Positions 7,605-15,415 of a DNA stretch of 35,690 nucleotides are shown piece by piece; the first letter of the stretch is position 1, and every line of letters starts with the position of its first letter. The notes under the pieces are model-generated. The model did not search any database. It saw nothing but the letters and a program-made list of their open reading frames with translations, and was not told where the DNA came from. Origin of the DNA: Pseudomonadota bacterium. GTDB lineage: Bacteria > Pseudomonadota > Alphaproteobacteria > Ferrovibrionales > Ferrovibrionaceae. The stretch is taken from assembly GCA_023433835.1 (NCBI GenBank), contig JAEYTW010000136.1, positions 1 to 35,690 on the forward strand, in the 5' to 3' direction. Position numbers and translations under genes: made by a program.

Positions 7605-8969
7605 TCAGGACGGCCGCAGGCCGCCGATGACAGTCGGGATCAGTTCCGACACCGTCGGGTGGATCGGCACCGCCCATTGCAGCACCGGGTACGGCGTGGC
7701 GGCGTTCATCGCATCGAGGATGCCGTGAATCGCCTCGTCGCCCTCGATGCCCAGGATGGCGGCCCCCAGGATCTGCCGGGTGTCGGTATCGGCGACCAGC
7801 TTGATGAAGCCCGCCGTCTCGCCGCGCTCCACCGCACGACCGACGCGGGTCATCGGGCGGATCGAAACCGCGATGGGGCGGCCGCCGGCGCGGGCCTCGC
7901 GCTCGGTCAGCCCGACGCGGCCGAGCGGCGGATCGATATAGAGGGCGTAGGCGGGAACGCGGTCGGAAACCTTGCGCGCCGCGCCGTCCAGCAGGTTGGC
8001 CGCGACGATCTCATAATCGTTATAGGCGGTATGGGTGAAGGCGCCGCGCCCGTTGCAGTCGCCCAGCGCCCAGATACCGGGTACGTTGGTCGAAAGGGTA
8101 TCGTCGACGGTGACGTAGCCGCGCGCGTCGACGGCGACGCCCGCGGCGTCCAGCCCGAGGTCGTCGGTATTGGGCCGCCGCCCGACCGCGAGCAGCAGAT
8201 GCGAGCCGACGATCGGCGCCTCGTCGCCGACGGATACGGCGATGCCGCCGGCATCGGGGCGGAAGTTCGTATGCTCGGCCCCGGTCTTCACCGTGATGCC
8301 CTCGTCCTCGACGATGGCGCGGATCGCGGCGGAGACATCGTCGTCCTCGCGCGCCACCAACCGGGGCCCGCGCTCGATCACGGTCACCTCGGCGCCGAAA
8401 CGGCGGTACATCTGGGCGAATTCCAGCCCGATATAGCTGCCCCCGATCACCACCAGGTGCCGCGGCACCTGGTCGAGCTGCAGGATGGTCGACGAGGTGA
8501 GGTAGGGCACGTCGTCCAGGCCGGGCATCGGCGGGATCGCGGTGCGCCCGCCGACATTGAGGAAGATGCGCGGGGCGGTCAGGCTGTCCTCACCGACCCG
8601 CAACCGGTCGGGGCCTTCGAAGCGGGCATGGCCGGCGAAGAAGGTCAGGCCCTTCATGCCTTTCAGCCAGGACGCGACGTTGCCGCGGGCATTGTGGGCG
8701 ACGGTCAGGGCGCGTTCCCTGACGCGGCCCATGTCGATGCGCACCGGTCCGTCGAACAGCACGCCGTAATCGGCGCCGCGGCGGGCGACATGGGCTGCCC
8801 TCGCGCTCGCAACCAGCGTCTTGGTCGGCATGCAGCCGACATTGACGCAGGTGCCGCCGACGAATTTGCGCTCGACCATGGCGACGGTCATGCCCGCCTC
8901 GGTCAGCCGCGCGGCCAGCGGCGGGCCGGCCTGGCCGGCGCCGACGATGATGGCATCGAACCGGGTCAT
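7605..8969 (-). CDS. FAD-dependent pyridine nucleotide-disulfide oxidoreductase (mercuric reductase-like, MerA excluded)
   Basis: 454 residues of the class I flavoprotein disulfide reductase family. The N-terminal FAD fingerprint is GAGQAG (10-15). The redox-active disulfide is GGTCVNVGCMPTK with C41 and C46. A central NAD(P) site reads 'VIGGSYIGLEFAQ', a second FAD site 'GIWALGDCNG', and the C-terminal dimer-interface His-Glu pair lies in 'HPTVSELIP'. It lacks the N-terminal heavy-metal domain and the C-terminal Cys pair of MerA, and lipoamide dehydrogenase neighbours are absent, so the substrate is unassigned. Its ATG overlaps the stop of the DUF4126 gene by 4 bases (ATGA type), so the two are translationally coupled. 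Confidence 0.92.
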   Translation of the reverse strand: MTRFDAIIVGAGQAGPPLAARLTEAGMTVAMVERKFVGGTCVNVGCMPTKTLVASARAAHVARRGADYGVLFDGPVRIDMGRVRERALTVAHNARGNVASWLKGMKGLTFFAGHARFEGPDRLRVGEDSLTAPRIFLNVGGRTAIPPMPGLDDVPYLTSSTILQLDQVPRHLVVIGGSYIGLEFAQMYRRFGAEVTVIERGPRLVAREDDDVSAAIRAIVEDEGITVKTGAEHTNFRPDAGGIAVSVGDEAPIVGSHLLLAVGRRPNTDDLGLDAAGVAVDARGYVTVDDTLSTNVPGIWALGDCNGRGAFTHTAYNDYEIVAANLLDGAARKVSDRVPAYALYIDPPLGRVGLTEREARAGGRPIAVSIRPMTRVGRAVERGETAGFIKLVADTDTRQILGAAILGIEGDEAIHGILDAMNAATPYPVLQWAVPIHPTVSELIPTVIGGLRPS

Positions 8970-9433
8970 GCCAGCACCCGGATGATCAGGAAAGCCCCGC
9001 CGATCGCCACCACATCCTCGATCAGCGCGGCCGGCAGATCGCGCCCGAGGGCGGCCGCCAGCCTGGCCCTGACGGCTGCCCCGCCCAGCGTGCCGAGGGC
9101 GGCGCCGACGAGGCCGGCGATCAGTCCCGGCACCATCGCGCCGGCGGCGATGCCCAGCGCAGCACCGGCGAGCGCGCCGGAAACGAGACGGGCGCCGAAC
9201 TGCATCGGCGCCTTGCGGCTGGGCGTGGACGGAAGCTTGTCGCCGACCAGTTCGAAGGCGGCCAGCGCGGTGAGGATCCAGGGCGTCCAGCCGTAGCCGA
9301 GGAAGGCAAGCCAGCTCTCCGACAGGTCGATCCGGCCGAGATGGGCCGCCCAGCTCACCGCGGCGGGCGCGGCCATCGTGCGCAGGCCGGCGACGACGCC
9401 GATCAGAAGGGCAGGCAGAAGCGAGATGATCAT
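8966..9433 (-). CDS. DUF4126 family membrane protein
   Basis: 155 residues with four or five hydrophobic segments and the family-like blocks 'GLRTMAAPAAVSWAAHLG' near the N-terminus and 'FELVGDKLPSTPSRK' in the middle. These match my recollection of DUF4126 proteins, small integral membrane proteins without known function. ATG 9433 has a good AAGGA ribosome binding site. It is the first gene of a two-gene unit with the FAD oxidoreductase, overlapping it by 4 bases, so a membrane-linked redox role is possible but unproven. A 9-bp inverted repeat lies about 30 bases upstream of the start. Confidence 0.85.
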   Translation of the reverse strand: MIISLLPALLIGVVAGLRTMAAPAAVSWAAHLGRIDLSESWLAFLGYGWTPWILTALAAFELVGDKLPSTPSRKAPMQFGARLVSGALAGAALGIAAGAMVPGLIAGLVGAALGTLGGAAVRARLAAALGRDLPAALIEDVVAIGGAFLIIRVLA

Positions 9434-9463
9434 GCAGGTTCCTTTCCCCGCGGCACGTTCCGT

Positions 9464-9489
9464 CGTGACGATATCAAGGCATCGTCACG
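9464..9489 (-). promoter_or_regulatory. 9-bp inverted repeat upstream of the DUF4126/oxidoreductase operon
   Basis: CGTGACGAT (9464-9472) and ATCGTCACG (9481-9489) are perfect inverted repeats separated by 8 bases. The element is 30-56 bases before the DUF4126 start, where a promoter or leader would sit. It could be a dimeric-repressor operator or an RNA hairpin in the leader. The rest of 9434-9726 shows no gene; it separates this operon from the divergent deacetylase-like gene. Confidence 0.5.
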
Positions 9490-9726
9490 GGAGTCTCCTT
9501 GAAATCCCCACCTTTCCTCGGCGCCCCGCCAATCATGCCGATGTTCGATCGCAGGATGCCGGGTGCCGTCGCGATCCGGCTGAACGAAAGGGGATCGATC
9601 GTTGAAAGTCCGCGCGCGTGCACCGGGTCCGCCGGACGGCCGGCAATAGTGGAGAGGCCGGATGGACATTTGTCCGCGGAAGATCGTTGCCGTCATCGCC
9701 GCCTGGACAATTGAGGCAGGCGCGGA

Positions 9727-10530
9727 ATGATATCGGCCACGTCCTGGGTGAGGCACATGCTGTGGGCTTCCCTCGAGTCGGAGCTGGCTTGCTGGAGAGC
9801 GGCCGGGATACAGCCGTGCTTCTGGTGGCGTGACGACGATGCGGTGGCCGCCGCGGGCCTTCTGGCCAGGCTTCTGAGCCTGGCGGCGGAGCACCGGATC
9901 CCGATCGCCCTGGGCGTCATCCCTGCCGCTGCCGCTCCCTCGCTGGTGAAGCAGTTCGTTGCAGCCGCCGCCGAGGTATCGGTGCTGCAGCATGGGGTCG
10001 ATCATATCGATCGCGCTGACGGCGGGCCGCGCAGCGAATTCAGCCCTATGATGCCGAGCGGGCTGTTGGCCGCCCATCTGCGCGACGGCCGGATGCGGTT
10101 GGAAGATCTGCTGGGGGTCGCGATTTCCGTCTTCGTGCCGCCATGGAACACCGTAACGGCAAACCTTGTCGCAGCGATCGGAGCGGCAGGTTATCAGGGA
10201 TTGTCGGCCTACGGTTCCGGTGCGCGGCTGGTCCACGGAGTCTGTCGAATCGATTGCCACCTCGATATCCTGAGCTGGCAGCAAGGGCCCCGCTTCAAGG
10301 GCGACATAGCGCTGCTCCGACAGCTGGTACGGGAAATGAGGCGACGGCGGAAGAGCGGTCGGCTGCTCGATTCGATCGGATTGCTCACTCATCACCGGGA
10401 TATGGTCGAAGAGGAGGGCTGGATATTCCTGGATGAGCTCTTCGACCGCCTCTCGGCGGATGCGGTGTGGATCCAGCCATGGCCGACCATCGCTTCCCGG
10501 CATGAACTGACGTCGCGTCCCGCTCGCTAG
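9727..10530 (+). CDS. Polysaccharide deacetylase-like (NodB-type) protein
   Basis: 267 residues. 'FWWRDDDA' (32-39) occupies the position of the conserved Asp pair of NodB/carbohydrate esterase 4 enzymes. 'LQHGVDHIDR' supplies possible metal-binding His residues, 'FVPPWN' resembles the RPPW-type motif 3, and 'LLTHHRDM' supplies the late His. There is no signal peptide, so it is predicted to be cytoplasmic, which is unusual for a cell-wall deacetylase. The gene stands directly before flagellin on the same strand, which raises the possibility that it acts on a sugar used for flagellin or surface-polysaccharide decoration; that is inference. ATG 9727 has only a weak upstream GAGG, and another possible start is Met11. 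Confidence 0.75.
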   Translation: MISATSWVRHMLWASLESELACWRAAGIQPCFWWRDDDAVAAAGLLARLLSLAAEHRIPIALGVIPAAAAPSLVKQFVAAAAEVSVLQHGVDHIDRADGGPRSEFSPMMPSGLLAAHLRDGRMRLEDLLGVAISVFVPPWNTVTANLVAAIGAAGYQGLSAYGSGARLVHGVCRIDCHLDILSWQQGPRFKGDIALLRQLVREMRRRRKSGRLLDSIGLLTHHRDMVEEEGWIFLDELFDRLSADAVWIQPWPTIASRHELTSRPAR

Positions 10531-10856
10531 AGGACCAGGCCGTGCCGGAATCACCGCGTGGCGGCGTACCGGTCTCCGCTTTTCGTTGATCGGCTTGCGG
10601 TCGGTATGGTGGCAGGCGCCGCTACGTCCCGGCGCCCTCTGACCGGCGCCGTCTCCATGCGCATTTGAATAGTGGCCAGCTCGCCAAGGCTCTGTAGAGG
10701 GTTGGTCGAGAGCGGTTCGCCGGTCCATATGGCGCGTTGACCTTTTTCCTCCATGTAAGAAGTAATTCTTATCGCGCTGCCGCAGACAGCTGGCGCATGT
10801 CGACAGGATTACGAGGAAGCCTGTCGCCATATGCGATCCTCAGAAGGAGATTTGCC
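10531..10856 (+). other. Leader/promoter region of the flagellin gene, no gene seen
   Basis: 326 bases without a convincing gene. It holds three GGCGCC hexamers at 10615, 10631 and 10645. There is a possible sigma-70-like start region with TTGACC at 10737-10742 followed by AAGTAA 17 bases later. A small dyad AAGAA/TTCTT lies at 10757-10770, and a leader hairpin at 10801-10826 is listed separately. I found no sigma-54 (-24/-12) or well-spaced sigma-28 promoter. Confidence 0.5.
10801..10826 (+). promoter_or_regulatory. Hairpin in the flagellin mRNA leader
   Basis: CGACAGG (10801-10807) pairs perfectly with CCTGTCG (10820-10826) across a 12-base loop, ending 30 bases before the flagellin ATG and just before the AAGGAGA ribosome binding site. 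In Caulobacter the FlbT protein controls flagellin mRNA through its 5' leader, so a structured leader here would fit post-transcriptional control. That link is inference. Confidence 0.45.
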
Positions 10857-11786
10857 ATGTCGGATATCAGTCTTACCGCCTCGTCGCGTTCAGCCCTCAT
10901 CTCACTGCAGCAAACCGCCGACATGTCGGCGCGTACGCAAGGCCGCCTGACCTCGGGCAAGAAGGTCAATACCGTTCTGGACAACGCCGTCGCGTTCTTT
11001 CAGGCACAGGGACTCAGCAACCGGGCAGCGGACCTCACGCAACGCAAGGATACTATTGATCAGGGCCTCAGCACTCTTCAGTCCACTCTCCGCGGTGTGC
11101 AGTCGGTCCAGAATTTTCTGAAATCGATGAAGGGCCTGGTGCAGGCGGCCCAATCGCAGAACCAGTCGCAGCGTGCGGCCACCACGACGTCGATCCGCGA
11201 AATCGGCCGTCAGATCAATCAGCTCTTGAAGGACTCGTCATACAATGGCTTGAACATCCTGACCTCGACTGCCGCCAAGCTGTCGGTTCAGTTCTCCGAG
11301 CGCACGGCAGCGGTATTGAACGTTCAGGGCTTTGACCTCGATGCGACAGCCGCCAACCAGAAGCGCGCGATGTTCACCGACGCAGCGGCATTCAACTCCC
11401 AAGGCTCGTTCCTGTTCTCCAATATCGCCACCTTCGCGAACGGCGTGGGCCTGTCAAACATCGCCGGTTCGACCGCCGCCCAGTCGCTGGCCTCGGTGGC
11501 GGGCTCGCGCTTCCAGTCGATCGTTTCTCGTCTCGACCGGGCGATCACGCAGATCCAGAACCTGGGCTCGCAGCTCGGCGTTCAGGTCTCGATCCTGCAG
11601 ACCCGTTCGGACTTCACGACCAACTACGCCAACGACCTCAAGACCGGTTCGGACAAGCTCACCCTTGCCGATCTGAACGAGGAAGGCGCCAACCTGGTCG
11701 CGCTGAATACCCGGCAGTCGTTGAGCATTCAGGCACTGTCGGTAGCGGGTCAGCAGCAGAGCGCCGTCCTCCAGCTGCTGCGATAA
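10857..11786 (+). CDS. Flagellin
   Basis: 309 residues from ATG 10857, chosen for the strong AAGGAGA element 7 bases upstream. The N-terminal D0/D1 helix has the form 'TQGRLTSGKKVNTVLDNAVAFFQAQGLSNRA', matching the SSG...DNAA...A flagellin block. The C-terminus, 'DLKTGSDKLTLADLNEEGANLVALNTRQ ... ALSVAGQQQSAVLQLLR', is the alphaproteobacterial flagellin end. The central region is short (about 80 residues), so the surface-exposed D2/D3 domains are minimal. FlgL, the other protein with this fold, was considered, but the C-terminus is flagellin-like. It is exported through the flagellar type III system and polymerises into the filament. A strong intrinsic terminator follows, so it is monocistronic. 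Confidence 0.95.
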   Translation: MSDISLTASSRSALISLQQTADMSARTQGRLTSGKKVNTVLDNAVAFFQAQGLSNRAADLTQRKDTIDQGLSTLQSTLRGVQSVQNFLKSMKGLVQAAQSQNQSQRAATTTSIREIGRQINQLLKDSSYNGLNILTSTAAKLSVQFSERTAAVLNVQGFDLDATAANQKRAMFTDAAAFNSQGSFLFSNIATFANGVGLSNIAGSTAAQSLASVAGSRFQSIVSRLDRAITQIQNLGSQLGVQVSILQTRSDFTTNYANDLKTGSDKLTLADLNEEGANLVALNTRQSLSIQALSVAGQQQSAVLQLLR

Positions 11787-11810
11787 TTGCGGCGGATACG
11801 CGGCTATCGA

Positions 11811-11838
11811 AAGGGCCCGCATCGGCGGGCCCTTTTTT
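11811..11838 (+). terminator. Rho-independent terminator of the flagellin gene
   Basis: AAGGGCCCGC (11811-11820), loop ATCG, and GCGGGCCCTT (11825-11834), with a T6 run at 11833-11838. It starts 25 bases after the flagellin stop. This is a textbook intrinsic terminator and the clearest in the window. Confidence 0.93.
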
Positions 11839-12285
11839 GATGATTGGCATCCTGTGCCCTCTTGCCATTCTGACGCATCGATCGACGCGGCAGCGAATGT
11901 GGCGGTGATCCCGCCAGGTTGTTGCCGCTGCCAGACGTGATCACGGCGCCTATGCCTGCACGATCTTGATGATCGGCCCACCAGCCATCCACGTCGCCGG
12001 CATAGCGTCGGCCGGTACTCGCCATGCCGGTCTTCGGGATGCGAGGTCGGCAGGGGATGCACACTCGATGATCACGGCGGCGGAGCGCTTGAATCTCTGG
12101 CTTGAGTTTCGGGCACGGCGTCACGCCGGGTATCGACCGCGGCTGTGGGATAGGCCGATCGGCCTGTTGACGCAGCATGCGCTGCACCGACCGGCTCTCA
12201 ACCCAGGTCCCGTTCCGACCTTCTCGCCGGCTCGTGGGGGCCGCCTTTCAGATGTATCCACAGCTCACGTGAGGGAGCAGAGATC
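11839..12285 (+). other. 447-base non-coding stretch before flgE
   Basis: No ORF here has convincing codon usage, start site or protein-like composition; the 107-residue plus-strand frame (11966-12289) runs into flgE and is rejected. The only recurrent element is GATCACGGCG, seen twice near 11939 and 12071. The stretch should contain the flgE promoter, but I could not identify a sigma-54 or sigma-28 site. The last bases hold GAGGGAG, the flgE ribosome binding site. Confidence 0.5.
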
Positions 12286-13677
12286 ATGAGTCTCACCGGC
12301 GCCATGGTATCCGGCATCCTCGGCCTGCAGGCGCAAGCACAGGCCATGGGCGCGATCTCGGACAATATCTCCAACGTCAACACCGTCGGCTACAAGCGTG
12401 CCGGCATGCAATTCTCGACGCTTGTCACCGACGAGCCGAGCGCTTCGAGCTATGCGGCAGGCGGGGTGCAGGCGCGGCCCCGACAATTCGTCTCGAGCCA
12501 GGGCGTACTGGCCGCATCGGCCAGCCCCACCGACCTGGCGATCCAGGGAAATGGGTTCCTGGTGGTATCCAGCCGGCCTGTCGCCGGGCCGAGCAACGGC
12601 GGGCCGGCCGCGGCGGTGAACGGCGCAACGATCGGCTATACGCGCGCCGGCAATTTCACGGTGGACGCGAATGGCAATCTGCGCAATGCGGCCGGCTATT
12701 ACCTGCAGGGATGGCCGGCCGTCCCGCCCGCCAATACCTCGTTTGCAACATCGCAGACCGTCCAGCAATTGCGCACGGTCAACGTGGCCGGGCTGTCGGG
12801 CAATGCGACGGCGACAACGAGCCTTGCCGCCCGCGTGAACCTTCAGGCATCCACGCCGGCGTCGGCCGGCTATGTCTTCGGCAGCATGGGCACATACCTG
12901 AATTCCGGCGGTGCCACCGGAACCGCGCCCGATTTTCAGCGAACCTTCCAGATCCACGATAGCCAGGGCACCGCGCGCGGCGTGACGGTCGCCTTCAAGA
13001 AGATCGCGGCCAATCAGTGGACCACGGAGGCCTATGCCGATCTCAGCGGGGCAGGCACGCAGACCTTGCTGAACAGCTCTTCCTCGCGCTCCAACGCCTC
13101 GTCTCTCGTGGCCTTCAAGGCCAACGGCACGCTCGACGCCGCGGCGTCGACTTTTCTAGGCAACAACAGCCCGCTGGCGATCAATTGGGCGCCGGGGCTG
13201 GGTGTTGCTTCACCGCAAAATCTTGCGCTCAATTTCGGCTCGGACGGCCTGGCCGACGGCTTCACCCAATTGAGTTCGCCGTCGACGCTGGTCGGCTCGA
13301 CGATCGATGGTGCCGCATCGGGTACGTTCACCGGCGTGACGATCGACAATCAGGGCATCGTCCAGGCGTTGTTCGACAACGGAACCCGCCGCAACATCTA
13401 CCAGGTCCCCCTGGTGACCTTCACCAACCCGGACGGGTTGAAAGCAGGGGCCGGCAACGTGTACCAGGAAAGCAGCGGATCGGGTGCCGGCAATATCAAC
13501 GTGGCCGGGCTCGGCGGCAGCGGCCAGATCCAGGCCAACCGGCTCGAACAGGCCAATGTCGATCTCGCCACGGAGTTCACCAACATGGTGACGGTACAGC
13601 GAGCCTATTCCGCCAACTCGAAGACGATCCAGACGGTCAACGACATGCTCAACGAGATCATCAACCTCAAGCGTTGA
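12286..13677 (+). CDS. flgE: Flagellar hook protein FlgE
   Basis: 463 residues. The N-terminus has the flagellar rod/hook motif 'SDNISNVNTVGYKR' in the first ~35 residues. The body has FlgE-type segments 'DLAIQGNGFLVV', 'YTRAGNFTVDANGNL' and 'YYLQGW'. The C-terminus 'NVDLATEFTNMVTVQRAYSANSKTIQTVNDML' is the conserved D0 helix. Length is normal for FlgE (about 400-470 in alphaproteobacteria). It polymerises to form the hook that joins basal body and filament. ATG 12286 has GAGGGAG upstream, and flgK starts 14 bases after its stop, so the two form an operon. No flgD, fliK or rod genes are nearby, so this is only part of the flagellar gene set. Confidence 0.95.
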   Translation: MSLTGAMVSGILGLQAQAQAMGAISDNISNVNTVGYKRAGMQFSTLVTDEPSASSYAAGGVQARPRQFVSSQGVLAASASPTDLAIQGNGFLVVSSRPVAGPSNGGPAAAVNGATIGYTRAGNFTVDANGNLRNAAGYYLQGWPAVPPANTSFATSQTVQQLRTVNVAGLSGNATATTSLAARVNLQASTPASAGYVFGSMGTYLNSGGATGTAPDFQRTFQIHDSQGTARGVTVAFKKIAANQWTTEAYADLSGAGTQTLLNSSSSRSNASSLVAFKANGTLDAAASTFLGNNSPLAINWAPGLGVASPQNLALNFGSDGLADGFTQLSSPSTLVGSTIDGAASGTFTGVTIDNQGIVQALFDNGTRRNIYQVPLVTFTNPDGLKAGAGNVYQESSGSGAGNINVAGLGGSGQIQANRLEQANVDLATEFTNMVTVQRAYSANSKTIQTVNDMLNEIINLKR

Positions 13678-13691
13678 ACCGGGGTTGCGCG

Positions 13692-15248
13692 ATGCTCAGC
13701 AGCATTCTCGGCACGGCGCTGTCGGGGCTACGTGCGAGCCAGCTTCAGCTCAACCTCGTTGCCCATAACGTCGCCAACGTGCAGACGCCGGGCTACACGA
13801 AGCGGACGCTGGCGCAATCCAGCGTGGTCGGTGCCGGTACCGGAATGGGGGTCGACACCGGCGCCGTGACGCGGGCCGATGGCGGGGCGCTGATGACGCA
13901 GTACCGCGATGCGGGGACATCAGCGGCAGCGGCGGAGGTGAGGGATCGTTATCGCGCGTCGGTCGAGCAATTGTTCGGTAGGCCGGACTCAGGCAAGCCC
14001 GGAGCGGTCGGCGCGCTGGGCGACGCGCTCGCCAAGTTCAGGAAGACGGTCGATGGTTTCGCGGCCAATGTCGGGTCGACACCGCCGGCCTTGGTGGTGG
14101 GCGCGGCGCATGTGCTTGCCACGCAGCTGAATGGGATGTCGCAACGCATCCAGGATCTCCGGCTCCAGGCAGACCAGGCGATCGAAGGTCATGTCCGTGA
14201 ATTGAACGGGCTTACCAAGCAGGTGGCGGCGCTGAATCGGGATGTGGTCGCGGGCCGCGCCACAGGCGTCGATACCTCGGATATCGAGGATCGCCGCGAT
14301 CGCGCGCTTACGCGGCTGGCCGAACTGACGGGTGTGAGCCATTACGGTCGACCCGACGGCAGTCTGGCCGTCATGACCCGGGACGGGCGCACGCTCGTCG
14401 AAGGCGCGACGGCGCAGGTACTGGGCATGGCCGATGCGACCGGCAAGCTGATGACATATGCGTCGGCCACGGTGATGACGGCGACCACGCCGACGCAACG
14501 CATTGGTCTTGGCAGTACAGATGGCGCCGCCGCCGGCGGCGATCTGACGGCCGAGCTGGTGCGCGGTGGTGGAACGCTCGGCGCGTTGCTGGAGCAGCGC
14601 GGGCAGTATTCGGCGTCGGCCGGGTTGCCGCAGGGCGAACTGCAGCATCGGACCGCCGAGCTGAACCAGCTGGCGGTGAGCTTGTTCAATACGGTTCGGG
14701 CAGCCAATCTGGCCACCACGGATGTACCCGGCGATCCGTCGCACGACCCTGCGAACGGTGTCAGCGAGGCCAGCAGGCTGTTTGCGGGTGTCTACCCGAA
14801 CCCGCCGGCCAACCCTGGCAACATCGACAACGCCGCGACAATCCGGGTTCATCCTGATCTGGCCGCCAATCCGAGTTTGCTGCAGACGACCGGAGGAAAG
14901 CTCGACATCGGCATCGCCCGCTCGATCGCTTCGGCAATCGGCGGCACGTCGCTTTCTTTTGCGCCGGCCGGAGCGCTGGGCAGCATTAAGACCAGTCTGG
15001 CCGGCTATGCCGACACGATAATCGGCAACGTCGCAGCCACCCGCGCGAACGCGCGTGACGAGGCGCGATATCAGGCAGGCTTGCGCAACGCGCTTCAGGG
15101 GCGCCTCGGTGAGGTGGCTGGTGTCAATCTCGATGAGGAATTGTCCAAGCTCATCTCCTATCAGAAGTCGTACCAGGCTTCGGCCAAGATGATCCAGGCC
15201 GCCAACAGCATGCTCGACACCGTGCTCGATCTGGTGCGTACGAGATAG
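13692..15248 (+). CDS. flgK: Flagellar hook-associated protein 1 FlgK
   Basis: 518 residues from ATG 13692. The N-terminus 'ILGTALSGLRASQLQLNLVAHNVANVQTPGYTKR' is the FlgK form of the rod/hook motif. The C-terminus 'GVNLDEELSKLISYQKSYQASAKMIQAANSMLDTVLDLV' is the typical HAP1 end. The middle is a long, variable region with coiled-coil character around the 'EDRRDRALTRLAELTGV' block usual in FlgK. It forms the hook-filament junction together with FlgL. FlgL is not encoded next door as it usually is; the next gene belongs to a catabolic block. It lies 14 bases behind flgE in the same operon. Confidence 0.95.
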   Translation: MLSSILGTALSGLRASQLQLNLVAHNVANVQTPGYTKRTLAQSSVVGAGTGMGVDTGAVTRADGGALMTQYRDAGTSAAAAEVRDRYRASVEQLFGRPDSGKPGAVGALGDALAKFRKTVDGFAANVGSTPPALVVGAAHVLATQLNGMSQRIQDLRLQADQAIEGHVRELNGLTKQVAALNRDVVAGRATGVDTSDIEDRRDRALTRLAELTGVSHYGRPDGSLAVMTRDGRTLVEGATAQVLGMADATGKLMTYASATVMTATTPTQRIGLGSTDGAAAGGDLTAELVRGGGTLGALLEQRGQYSASAGLPQGELQHRTAELNQLAVSLFNTVRAANLATTDVPGDPSHDPANGVSEASRLFAGVYPNPPANPGNIDNAATIRVHPDLAANPSLLQTTGGKLDIGIARSIASAIGGTSLSFAPAGALGSIKTSLAGYADTIIGNVAATRANARDEARYQAGLRNALQGRLGEVAGVNLDEELSKLISYQKSYQASAKMIQAANSMLDTVLDLVRTR

Positions 15249-15296
15249 GAACCGGAGCCTGCAGGCGGGGACCATACGCGGTGAATACTCCCCGGA

Positions 15297-15334
15297 GGGT
15301 ACAGAAAGTGACTGTTCCCGCAGAACTGTACCTT
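15297..15334. promoter_or_regulatory. Putative MocR operator upstream of HMG-CoA reductase
   Basis: GGGTACAG at 15297-15304 and CAGAACTGTACCTT at 15321-15334 are separated by 16 bases. They contain a perfect inverted repeat, GGTACAG / CTGTACC. Almost the same arrangement (GGGCACAG, 15 bases, CAGAACCGTACCTT) occurs at 18141-18177 beside the MocR-type regulator gene. The element lies about 80 bases before the HMG-CoA reductase ATG. Its presence inside the longest possible reading frame is one reason to prefer a downstream start for the reductase. Confidence 0.7.
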
Positions 15335-15415
15335 GATGAAGGGGCTCAATATGGGAATGGATGGCGGCGCCAGAAACCGAGGGAGGCTGCCCTGTCGTCC
15401 GCCGAGACCAAGCCC

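Noticed and set aside
7605..8969. Mercuric reductase (merA)
   Set aside because: The redox CxxxxC motif fits the superfamily, but the N-terminal metal-binding domain, the C-terminal Cys pair and any mer neighbours are missing.
9430..10830. Long minus-strand frame across the deacetylase-like gene and the flagellin leader
   Set aside because: The product has no recognisable domain and an odd His/Arg/Pro-rich composition, and it is antisense to a gene with NodB-type motifs. It is a by-product of high GC.
10857..11786. FlgL instead of flagellin
   Set aside because: FlgL shares the D0/D1 fold and would be expected near flgK, but the C-terminal LTLADLNEEGANLVALNTRQ block is flagellin-type.
11966..12289. 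Possible 107-residue gene before flgE
   Set aside because: There is no ribosome binding site, no conserved motif and a composition typical of random high-GC frames. It runs into the flgE start.
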